From NCBI GenBank assembly GCA_029204225.1, contig CM055102.1:45916252-45980251 (forward strand): a stretch of DNA of 64,000 bases. The letters are read 5' to 3'. Source of the DNA: Diphasiastrum complanatum. Taxonomy: Eukaryota > Streptophyta > Lycopodiopsida > Lycopodiales > Lycopodiaceae. Numbering within the stretch: the stretch's first letter is position 1; each line of letters begins with the position of its first letter. The translations under genes and the position numbers were made by a program. Positions 45,710 through 56,128 of this stretch are shown here, piece after piece. The notes under the pieces were generated by a model. It made no database searches and was not told the origin of the DNA. It saw only the letters and a program-made list of their open reading frames with translations.

Positions 45710-46756
45710 ACCGATTATTGTGAATAAGGTGCATTCGTTGGTTTGAGCTTTTAGTTGATGTTTTTGAAGGCTTAGTTGATTTTGTTGAATTGAAGTGAAA
45801 ACTTTGCTTTTTGGTTCGTCTCAATCCGAGGTCGTTTTGATTGAAAACGAACCACCTTTGCTAGCTATAAGAAAGTTATCAGTTTTTTAAATTTTTGCGG
45901 TTTTTAAAAACTTCAAAAGCCGATTTGGTTTTCTGGCCTTATTTTGGGACTTCGAAGTCAAAATTTTTTTTGCTTCTAGGTTTTTTTTCCTTATACAAAA
46001 AGAATTTGAAAAAAAAATGCTGTTGAGCTCTTGTGCGCCTACATGCACGGCCGTACGACACCTTGACAGAATTTTTTTTCTGATGCGGATAGGAGCCACA
46101 GCCTGAGCCTGTAGGAACAGTTCTCTACTGAGGGCTTTCAAACCTTTTCTTGAAAAGACTATCAATTATCTTCTTGACTGATGTGATAGCAACTTCAAAT
46201 TTTGTAAACTTTGTTTATTATTAAACAAAGATTTGACCCTTGTACTTCAAAAGTACATCTCAAATTTTAATCATAAAGTTAACAAAGTATTTGTTAACTT
46301 TCTAAACTCCAGACCTAGTTGGTGAACTTAAGAGTTGAAGCCTTGTTTGCTAAATATATTTTAAAATTACTTTGTACTTTAAAAGTACGATATAAACTTT
46401 GCAACCAAGTTTTAATACTTGCAAAGTTTGATTCCTAAGTCTTTATTCATAAGTTATAAAGTTTCTTAACTTATGTTTAAAAATTTGCTTTTGAAGCTAT
46501 GAAATATAGCTTACAAACCTCATCAACTTTGTAAGTTATATTTCTAAGGCAATTTTAAACCAAACTTTGGCTTCATAAGATATGTAAGAAAGGGGGAAAG
46601 TAAAAGAAAAGTATACAACTGTACTTGAAGACTGTACTTGCTGCAAGTATAGACCTTTGTGCCCTTCTTCCTATCTTTCTCAGCCTCTATCTTGGGCTTA
46701 ATCCACTCCTTGTAAACTACCACCTGTACACAAAAAAAAAAAATTTGCAAATCCTC
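45710..46756. other. AT-rich internal region, no gene recognised
   Basis: It follows the primer site of H, so it should be its internal part, but no gag is recognisable. It contains several AAAGTAC/GTACTTT and CAAAGTT-like repeats (46190-46450). Confidence 0.4.
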
Positions 46757-47271
46757 TGTTACGGCCCTAATGGGAGTTTGTACCATTGGGGGGTTGGCTT
46801 AGACGTAGGGGCCATGCCTAATTTGGATAATAGCTAAGTAGGACCTTAGGCTATGCCTGCATGTAGTATAGGCATGTGTGCTGCATCCTAGTATGGGATA
46901 GGATGTACATGCACTGTGTCTATGCATGGGTCTTTGCTATTGTGAGTTAGGGGTGCCTACATGCAGTGGACATGCATGGGAGTTAGGCATGAGTTGATAA
47001 CATGTTACATGTGGACTCAGTGCATGGACAGGCAGGGTGGGTGCTACTCTCTATATATACCCTCTCTTGTGTCCATTAGGATCATTGAGATTCTGCAACT
47101 ATTATGTTGTCGGATTGGTAAGCGCTTACTATCATAGAGATTTGCCATACTCCCCTAGTGCTCGGGGCTAGATCAGACGGTCTAGGAATGGTTGGGACAG
47201 TTTCATCCACTGCACTCCCTTATTGTGTTCTTGGCGCTCAATCCTGATTGGAGGTCTTGGGGGACGTTTTA
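46757..47271 (+). repeat. Probable 5' LTR of gypsy element G
   Basis: It starts TGTTACGGCCC, a usual start for plant gypsy LTRs, and ends near the primer site TGGTATTAGAGCC (47273-47285, one mismatch). A TATA-like CTATATATACC lies near 47052. The exact end is unclear because no CA precedes the primer site. Confidence 0.5.
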
Positions 47272-47431
47272 TTGGTATTAGAGCCCATGGCAACGAAAAT
47301 TGGGGTTTTTGTTGGTTTTTTTGCAGTGCATGGTTTAGTTCAATAAGGTTTGTTTGTCCCACCGAATATGGGTATTTTTTTTGCTTTGTTAGCATTACCG
47401 ACATATTCAGTGTTGTGGGGACAAGAAGTTT

Positions 47432-49150
47432 ATGCAGCCGGCAGCAGTGGAGTCATGGATTAATAGGTGGAATAGCTATTTTGGTCTACATGGAGTATCT
47501 GGGGAGAAGCGAATTTCTTCGGTACTGATTTTCTTGGAAGGAAAAGCCATGTCGTGGTGGCGGGACCTTGATCCTAAGCCAATCACTTGGGATGCTTTTC
47601 GGGATGTATTCTTGAAAGCATTTATGACTGTGGATGAAAGGGATTCGTATCGACATTTTGTAGAGCTTAAAATGGGGTCGTGTGACTTGGACACTTATGT
47701 CCAAGAGTTCATGGACCTTTTGACTAAAGTGCTACATTTTCCAAAAAAGTACGTAGAGTGGCAATTTGTGAATGGGTTGCCAGCAGACTTTCAGAATGAA
47801 TGCAAGCGCAATTCTTTGAACTCATCGGAGGATGCCATTCGGATCGCATGTGTGTATGATCAGACGGTGGTAGCTTCTAGGAAACGGGGGCAAGAAAAAA
47901 GCTCAACAAATTTTCGACCGCAAAAATAGTCAAAAAAGTTTTTTGATGAACTTGACAGTATGGCTTATCAGAACCCAACTCAGTGAAGAAATCAAAGAAA
48001 AAGTCTAAGTCGTCAATCAGAGATGCCTTCAAACAGGGGCTATGTTTCAATTGTGGCAAGGCGGGCCATATGGCTAAGGAGTGCCCGTTAAAGAACAAGT
48101 CCTCATCCAATCTTACGATAGTGGATTTGCCAACAGATGAATGGAAATTGATGTTACTAATAGTACTTTAATGTGTTGCGAGGGCATGGCATCCTGCGCG
48201 TATAAGCTTATGGCCCAATGAGCACGAAAGTTGAGCATAAATAGAAATAATAGAGTTGGGCCCTTTTGTAACTAAAATAAAACTTGAGGCCCAAAGTCAA
48301 GTTTAGAACTTAGTGTTAAACTTTTTTAAGTTGGATCCAATTCAGTACATTGTCTTTTGGTCCTCACAGTTTGTTTCGAGTAAGGGGCAAGTTGTTTGGA
48401 AAAGATGTGAATGTATTGATTTAGGCGGTACTCATAATTTTATTGATCTCAACTTGTGCAGAGACTCCAGGTACCTACCAAGCCAAGTGGCCATCGTTAT
48501 GTGGTTACGCTTGCGTCAGGTGCAGATACTGAAGTTTTTGAAGTAATGGTTCCGGATTTGGAGCTGGATCTTCAAGGCCGTATTAAGAAGATTAATTCCA
48601 TGTTCTAAACCTGGGCCAATCGGACATAATTTTAGGCTATGAGTGGTTCTTTAGTAAATTTGATAGCTTGCAAATTGATTTTAAAAAGCATGAATTACAA
48701 TTTATAAACTACCTAGGATGGACGATCTGGTTGATCGTTTGGGTGGAGCTAGATATTTTACTGAAATTGACTTGCGAAAAAAGTTCTTTAAGAAAGAACT
48801 GTTATATCTTGCTCATGTCATATCCTGGAAGGGAATTATGATTGATCAGGAAAAGATTAAAATGGTTCTGGATTGGCCAATTCCTAAAACAGTAAGAGAA
48901 CCTAAATTTTTTTTGGGGTTTACAATTTTCTTCTGTAGATTCATTTTGGATTATTCAATGACTGCTGCACCTCTCAATAGTGTGTTGAAGGGGATAATTA
49001 CTCGAAAGGGTAGGCCCTCATGTGGGATGAGACATTGGATGCAAGTTTTAACAAACGTAAGGAACTCATTGTCTCAGCACCAGTTTTGATCATAGCAGAT
49101 CTGGACAAACATTTTTTGGTTAAAGTGGATGCTAGTGATGTATCATAGTA
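47432..49150 (+). pseudogene. Ty3/gypsy element G: gag, knuckle, protease and RT remnant
   Basis: A frame at 47432-47929 carries a Retrotrans_gag domain (WINRWNSYFGL, LEGKAMSWWRDL, WDAFRDVFLKAF, VEWQFVNGLP). After a shift, 47983-48171 has the knuckle CFNCGKAGHMAKEC. A protease follows in broken frames: DLGGTHNFI, with Leu in place of Ser/Thr of the DSG motif, and ILGYEWF. At 48712 the RT fragment begins (PRMDDLVDRLGGARYFTEIDLR) and jumps at once to LAHVISWKGIMIDQEKIKMV and TVREPKFFLGFTIFFCRFI. The fingers and palm with the catalytic YxDD are deleted. Remnants of RNase H end near 49150. Integrase is absent. Confidence 0.8.
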
Positions 49151-51418
49151 CATTTCAAAATACAATTTTTTTTTATATGTGTATTGATTAGTAGCCTGTA
49201 TAAATTTGCATGTTTTTTGAGACTCTATTGATTTTATATTGTGATGAATTTGCACTCTTTTGTATAATCATTGAAAATTTTGTAAAATGCATAATATTGG
49301 CAAGAAAAAGAGCCTTTCACATTTTTGTTTTTTAGTTTTAGATACAATTATACATATGCTTTATTTGATCGTGGGTAAGACTCATAAGCACACCATTCTT
49401 CTTTGAATTTTTGAAATGTGTTTAAGTTTTTGAACATTAATAAAATATGGAAAACACTGTCTAATTTTCATTTTCCTAGAGGTATTGTCAAGCTATCAAA
49501 AGGAGGCATCTAAAAAGCTATGGTAATATCCAAATTGAAATGACATACATGGAGATATTAAAAAGTATTGTTACCTCCGATGTACACTTAAATATAAGAG
49601 TCCATATCAAGTCAACTTGTATGAAGTTTGCTTCATTCATATTTTTGGATGCTTTGACAAAATAAGTTACCATTGTCATCTTCTGGTTCATTTGTTAATG
49701 ACCAGGCCCAAGTACCTTCTAGATTGCTCCAAGCATTCTTTTAGTGCGTTGCAAGCATTTGTTATTCACTTGTCTATTCTCTCCTATGTACTTGGATAAC
49801 TTTTGCATCATCCTCTAAGAAAACAACATTTTGGAAGATAATGGAAAAAGTAACATTTTTTGATTCTTTCTCTCAGAATGTGGTACTAGATTGTTAACCT
49901 GTTTAGCATAGTCTAGCTTTTTTTTGTTTTTTGTTTGAGGTGCTACTTACAATTATTCACAAAGGGAACGTACCGATTCTTGATTTCTTTGAAATATTCA
50001 CCAAACCAAAGTTCTTTTTCATATTTTAAAGAAATAGAACTTCATCGCACAACATTCTTCATCAACAAAAATTCTCCAAACATTAGAAAAAAATATTTGT
50101 TATTTTGTGTACCTTCCAAGAAGGTGAATATAATGAATCCTATAATAATTTTGCATGCATGATAACAAAGTGCATTAACCATGTATTCACATTCAAAAAA
50201 CCTAGACCTTGTGAACTCGCATCCTTTTGTAATCTCACACATGCGATCAAGTCTAAAATTTTCAATTGCATGAATGATTTTGAATGCTATGTAATGAGCA
50301 TTTTCAACACAAGCCTCACATTGAACACAGGTAATGAATTCCCATTCTTTGTGCCACTATTTCAATTCAATACAAACATGCAAAATTGTAGTTACTGTAT
50401 GCCATGTTTCTTGTCTTTCCAATCTCTATTTTTGGAATTCAAGCTAGGATATGATTACAACATAATGAATTTTCTTTTTGAATACATTTTATAGGCATTG
50501 AAGTTGGTTATCTTTCATCTCTTTGAAAGGAAAAAAGGTTTAGAAAGGACATGGGCGCATGCAAACTCCAAGCTTTATCATTGACATCTATGGGGTATCA
50601 TTTATAGTGAGACTAGATATGGGATGTAATCAATGTCTAGAATGCATCAAGGGAGCAATGAGGTACATGCATGCATTGGCTACTTTCCATAGATGGTTGC
50701 TCTATGCAAGCTACCAAGCATATTTGACCGTGGTGGAGGCTTGAGCGGGGAATAATTAATTGGTAGGTCATTATATTCTTGAGTAAGTTATTATATTCGC
50801 TCTCTTCTTAGAGAGGTATGCAGGCACCAATTGCAAGTAGCAAGCTATGGCTAGTCATCATGATCAACATGAAGCTGACTGGAAAATGCCACATAGGCAA
50901 ACAACCCCCAAAAATCAATCTCAAAAGTGCAAAAATTGGGTGACTTGATTATATGATGAGATTCTATCCAGAACAATGAAGTGACAAATGAGAAAGCCAA
51001 TCTTGTAATTAGTGCAAGTCTTGCAAGCGAGAAATTCATTTCCTTGATTATGACAAAGTTCCTTGAATTTTGAGAATACTTTAATATTTTTTTGCTCAAC
51101 CTTGGGTTCCAAAACTTTGACTTCGCCTCTTGGGGAAAGGCCTTGAAGTTGGACTGAATCTCTCCTCAATTTTAGTGTCCAACATGTGTTTTTAGGCATA
51201 TCCTAGTACAATGAATGCTATTGACATCATCTTGCAATCTCGAGTATTTTCATAGCTTTTTTGGAAGCCTCTACCAATGGTAGATTGCTCATCAAAATGT
51301 TTCAAACCAACCTTATAAAAACCCACAATATTTTTTATGGAGTACACAAAAGGCTAGAATAAGACCTCAAAAACCTACAAATAGAAAAAAAATGAAGTGA
51401 TAAAATTTACTATGTATA
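49151..51418. other. AT-rich, no gene recognised
   Basis: No domain could be recognised in the short frames of this interval (for example 50105-50494). No LTR or primer site was found. Confidence 0.5.
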
Positions 51419-51532
51419 TGTATCGTTCATGAGGAGGTGCATGAGGAGGTGCGCTAGAGCCTGTAGCAACATGAGCCCCAGGGCGGAGAATCTAGCAACA
51501 AGGCTGTAGCGCACCGTCGGATGAACGATACA
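51419..51532. mobile_element. Small foldback/MITE-like element, copy 2
   Basis: A 114-bp unit with perfect 12-bp terminal inverted repeats, TGTATCGTTCAT (51419-51430) and ATGAACGATACA (51521-51532). Inside, GGTGCGCTAGAGCCTGTAGC on the left resembles the reverse complement of the right half (GGTGCGCTACAGCCTTGTTG), so the whole unit can fold back. The reverse complement of the right part matches 23723-23797. A GAGGAGGTGC repeat (twice) widens the left arm. Confidence 0.7.
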
Positions 51533-52009
51533 CGGCATAGCATTTGGAGATGGACTGTCCACATGAAATTTGGTTGCAAGCATGTACTATGGCTCAGAAT
51601 CTGCCTCTTCTTAACCAATCCAATGATGCATGTGTTCTATATCAATGCTCACAAATGCTAGGTGAATTTCAAGTGGCCTGGTTGAAGATTTTACAATCAA
51701 TGGTATGATACATTATTTTATTGATACTTTTGTCTCCCTGGTAAACTAGAACTGCAAGCTATACTTCAGGAATATGATGGCCCTTCGTGATCCTCTACGT
51801 GGGTCATGATTCGTCACCCTATGACAGCACAGATCTAATGAGATGAACAAATAACTGGGTCTTTGGTGCATGCATCAGTCAGCCGCAAATCGTTCTAATC
51901 ACGTCTGCACAGAAATGCTTCACTTTGCTAGCCATACAGAAAATGTACCCAAAATTAAATGTCTTCTGTAGCTCAGGTTAGTTCTAATTGCTCCCATCAG
52001 ATGGAAGCT
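51533..52009. other. No gene recognised
   Basis: Non-coding flank between the foldback element and the repeat region downstream of the permease exon. Confidence 0.5.
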
Positions 52010-52560
52010 TGGAGTTGCTTGACCCAGGAAGGTTTGATCATACTGTTACAAAATCGAGAAGGAAACCAGAACAAATCATTAACGAGACTCAAAGATGAGA
52101 TATTAATTATTGTTTTGAGCTGCAAATACATTGCTGGGAACGTCAAAAACCAGTTTCACAGTGAGACTTTCTCTTGACTAGCTGTGGCTGCTGCAATTGC
52201 TAATCTGAATCACCTTTCTCATGGTTCTCTGTTGAGCTCTCACATCGAGTTGCTTGTCCGAGGCAACTCTTCTCCGGTACTTTTACAAAGATTAGAAAAG
52301 ATCAATACAATAAAAAACATATAAGAGATCCGAAACAAGTCACTGAAAAGACTCCAATTCTTACGACTAGCTGTGGTTCCGACTCAGAAACTACTTTCTG
52401 ATGCTTCTCGGTTGAGAACTCGCATGGTATGGCTAGTTTTACATACAAGGCTGTAAACATCAGAAAGCAGTGCCACAGTGAGATATTCTAGCTGTGGCTG
52501 ATGCTACAACTGCTACTCTGATGCTTCCAGCTGTGGATCATCTTTCACAGAACTCATACT
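52010..52560. repeat. Degenerate repeats downstream of the permease exon
   Basis: A motif with CTAGCTGTGGCTG or CTAGCTGTGGTTC, followed by GAT/CTGATGCTTCTC and GTTGAGNNCTC, occurs three times (about 52180, 52370 and 52490). The spacers share AAGATCAATAC / ACAAATCATTAACGAGACTC-like sequence. The copies are strongly diverged. The array begins just after the permease stop codon (minus sense), so it may be part of its 3' UTR. Confidence 0.55.
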
Positions 52561-52562
52561 TA

Positions 52563-53093
52563 CTAGTGGGTGCATGCCGCCTGGTCTGTTCTCCTGTTCT
52601 CAATGTCAGCAGGCCGTGGGGACTCATCAACAGTACGTTTTGGCCCATGAAAAGTATACTTTCCGGAAGTGTACCAGTAAATGGCTCCCGCCACCATGCA
52701 GCCCACCAAGCTGGGAGCTGCGTAGTTGAAGTTGCCGCCTGTGATGGGGAAGGCTGGTGGCAGACAGAAGAGAAGGGACATGAGAAGCCCCCATGCTGAG
52801 CCTATGCCTCCCACCCAGACAGCCCACCTGCCTAGTGAAAATGGCCCCGGCTTGAAATCATTGTCGAATATGTGACGGCATAGCAGCACTGCAGTGTAGG
52901 GGCCGTATGCTGTAATGGTGGACATGGCCGTGATGGCCGTGAAGGCAACAATGCTGCCCATGGCTGGGAGCGTGCAGGCAAACGAGCCGACCACTGTTAC
53001 TATGGTTGCTACAAAGGGAATGCGCTCTTTACTAGTCAGCTTTACCAAGTATTTGTAGCCTGGCAATCCCTGATCTCTAGCCATTGCATAAGC
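52563..53093 (-). CDS. Amino-acid permease terminal exon (BAT1/GABA-permease type), partial
   Basis: The minus strand has an acceptor CCGTCTCCAG just above 53093, then an open exon starting AYAMARDQGLPGYKYL and ending at a stop at 52563-52565. The (SR).AYAMARD...P block is the conserved end of a transport core helix. Three to four hydrophobic segments follow (FVATIVTVVGSFACTLPAMGS, AYGPYTAVLLC, VWVGGIGSAWGLLMSLLFCL, LVGCMVAGAIYWY), together with the BAT1 hallmarks PGPFSLGR and LPPAFPIT. Characterised members are APC-superfamily transporters for amino acids or GABA in the plasma or mitochondrial membrane. The reading frame is intact. No upstream exon was found to 54836 or beyond the inserted LTR element, so the gene either has a very long intron that leaves the window or is a partial copy. 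The start codon is not in the window. Confidence 0.85.
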   Translation of the reverse strand, partial: AYAMARDQGLPGYKYLVKLTSKERIPFVATIVTVVGSFACTLPAMGSIVAFTAITAMSTITAYGPYTAVLLCRHIFDNDFKPGPFSLGRWAVWVGGIGSAWGLLMSLLFCLPPAFPITGGNFNYAAPSLVGCMVAGAIYWYTSGKYTFHGPKRTVDESPRPADIENRRTDQAACTH

Positions 53094-54841
53094 CTGGAGA
53101 CGGCAACAGCAACAAGAAAAATGGGTTTAAATGAGCGTTTGGAAAGTTACAAAATGCGATTCCTTACTTTGTGCGTTGGTCAGATTAAGCGAGATCAGTA
53201 TAACAAGTAACAACCATGTATATGTTGTAGTCTGTATATGACTATACGATTGCATCAGTAAGCTCTGGATCTGGATCAGTTTGATCCAGATTTGCCAGGC
53301 TTTACTCACCATTCTTGCTGTGAGTGTGACATTTTTTGTCAAAAATCATTTGTTTGCCCTTGATTAGCTCTAATTATAGTGTATGCAACCTTATCATACT
53401 TTTTAAATTTTCATATTCTTGAGGACTAATAATGAGCAAGGGTAAACTGTATATTTTCTCAATCTAGTATATTTAATGATCATAATTTCAATACCTCCTT
53501 TATTCATAACCCATTGTTTTCCTCACATTTCTTAGCCTAGCTCATAGTTTTATTTTCCTAATATTCAATCTTCATTTTTTTTTATTAGCTTTGGTATTTT
53601 CTTGAACGTCATTGGATTTGACCAAAGAAATTGAATTCCATTTCACTTTCACATGGTCAATTTCCTAGTAGTAAAAGCCTTGCCCAATAAAATTTGGAAT
53701 CGACTCATTGACTCTTAGGGTTTGCCAATGAACATTGGTGATTAGTTGGCTATATGCACTTGGTGTTACGAACATTGTCTTTTAGCTCTTGGAAGAATAA
53801 TAAGTTAATCAAACATTTGGTTTAAACTATATATTGAACAAATTTAAGAGAGTTCAATTATTTTGATAATGTGGCAATTGCTCACTTTCATTTATATCTT
53901 GCAATCCTTGGAGTGCTTTCGTGTTCATCATGCTCTACATTCACGCATACATCACAACTTCAACCAAAGCCAACTATTGCATAGTTTACTAATAATCAAC
54001 ATTGCTATATTATGCACAAATTGTTAATCTACATTATAAAGATTCATATACTACGTCTCCCCCTCAAGTCACAAGTTGGACAAGAGTTGAAATTATGCCC
54101 ATGTTGGTGTAGGCTTGAATCTCGAATATCACACAAGAAGAGATCTGGAGCCTTGTGCTTGTTTTTGGCTTGGCCATACTTTGTCATGTAAAGCATATAT
54201 ACTATACATTTGAAGCTAATTATGCTAGCTAATGCTAGCCAAAACAAAAGACAATACGGGCACAATGTGGTGGGAGGTTAAACATTCAAATTAGATAAAG
54301 CACAATTTGAACATGTCATTTTTCTTCATTTTTTTTTTTTCATGTGGTATTAATTCTTGCATTGCCCACATCTATATAGTACTAATTCATTTCAAATTCC
54401 CCAAGCTAATAAAAAGCATTTATCTTCATCTGTGTGTTATTGTGCAAAAGTACTAGAAGCCAATAAGTTTCTATATAAGACCTACAACTATATAAGGTTC
54501 AAGGAGAAGCATGGAGAGGGTCATGGATGTACACCAACAACAATCAATGTAAAGGTAATAATAGTATGTAGACAAAGTTTAATAGATAGTTAACTATGTT
54601 CCTGAACGTATATAGTAATGGACATTTCATAATAACAAAAAGCAACCTTATGCATTCTTCTTTTCAAGAACTCACCCTGTAGCGCCCACTTGAAACACAC
54701 AACAATCCCATTTCGTCTCAACAAGCTCCACCATTCTATTTATGCTTTGAGCTGTTGGTGATTACAATCACTGCTATTAGAAACAAGGATGTTGTTGTTG
54801 ATCCAAACTATCTCGGAGCGGAGCCCTGCTTTGGGGATATC
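53094..54841. other. Putative intron of the permease gene
   Basis: AT-rich sequence without recognisable coding. It lies directly 5' (minus sense) of the permease acceptor, so it is probably intronic. The complete LTR element is inserted at its upper end. Confidence 0.5.
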
Positions 54842-55761
54842 TGTTGCGCCGGCGCCTCAAAGGGCGCTGGGACTTGAGCGGTTTCCCCAACACGCGCTTA
54901 AGTCTAACATTCATCCATCATGCACTTACGTAAAAGCCAACTCAGAATTGTAACAAGCTTAACCATTCAGACTTAAGAAAACTGGAATCCCAACCAACCC
55001 GAAAGCCAACTCAGAATCCGTCCCCAAAAGGTAACCAAAGGCAAAGACAAGCCACACATGAAACCCAAGGCATAGTGGTCGCCAAACTGACCAATTGGCA
55101 TAGCGGCAAGCCCCATGTCGGTGACAGGGACCCTTAGGCGCCAGCGACGCAAAAAGGTTGTAGTAAGGGTCCTTCCACTTGGACCAGTCCCGGAGGCGAA
55201 ACCGAAATGGTAATCATCCCCAAGGATCAACTTTATTAGATTTGGAAGAGGTTACATTCATACATAGACTGACCGGTCTCGGGGCCACCAACACGTGCTG
55301 GGCATTGTGCCTGGCTCGTGCTGGTAGAGGGAGCTGAGACCTGGCGACTGGATTCCTGGCGCTGGTTGAGCTGCCCAAGTTTCTGTCTGCCGGACTCCCC
55401 CTATAGTTCTGCTGTGATTCGGCGCACCCCCTCTGGTTTGAAACATAGTGCTTTCTGGTAAAGCACGCTTTTTAGGACTTAGTTTTTATTTTGCTGATTA
55501 AGCCTGACAAGCCTGGCAGAATCAGTCTGGCTCCCGGACATGGGTCCCGGGAGCCGTCCCGGCGGCCGAATCAACCTGCTTTCCTGACTAGGCCATGACT
55601 CGAGCTCCAGAGCTAGCTCATGACTTTGTGACTACTTGACTGGCTCACCACAGGTCGGAGGCTCAGTCCTTGACATTCTAACTTGCTCTGGGACCTTAGG
55701 GAGTGTCACCCCTTTGAGTCTTACAGGGCACGCTGGGTGCACCCAAGTCAGCTTTACAACA
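54842..55761 (-). repeat. 3' LTR of the gag-only element
   Basis: 920 bp, TGTTGCGCCGG...TTTACAACA on the plus strand. It aligns without gaps to 59163-60082. It is GC-richer than the flanking intron-like DNA. Confidence 0.95.
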
Positions 55762-55770
55762 TCCTCCCCT
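55762..55770 (-). other. Polypurine tract of the gag-only element
   Basis: In minus sense AGGGGAGGA immediately precedes the 3' LTR start TGTTGTAAAG, the expected place and composition for plus-strand priming. Confidence 0.8.
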
Positions 55771-56128
55771 CGTTTGAGAAAGCTGATGTCCTCATCAGGG
55801 CCAAACTAGAACCTAAGACTCATGGCACGGGCTTAATTCACCGGCCAGACTTTAGTCACATATACAAGGGCACGGGCTTGATTCACCGGCCAAAGGAAAC
55901 CAACTGTAAAGCAGAGTAATGATATTGTGTTTTACACCCAGCACAGGAAAAGTGTGGATCTAGTTCACTTACGTAAAACCTGTGTGAAGCTGCTGCACTT
56001 AGACATCAAACTGAAGCTCACTCCTCAATGAGAAATGCGGCTTACTTTATTAGCATGAAAGAAAAAGGTACTCACGGCTCCCTTAAGCCTCAGATATGTC
56101 GTTGTCGTCGCACATCTGGATGAGTCCC

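Noticed and set aside
50105-50494. 129-codon plus-strand frame
   Set aside because: Cysteine and phenylalanine-rich translation of AT-rich DNA, without domain or codon bias.
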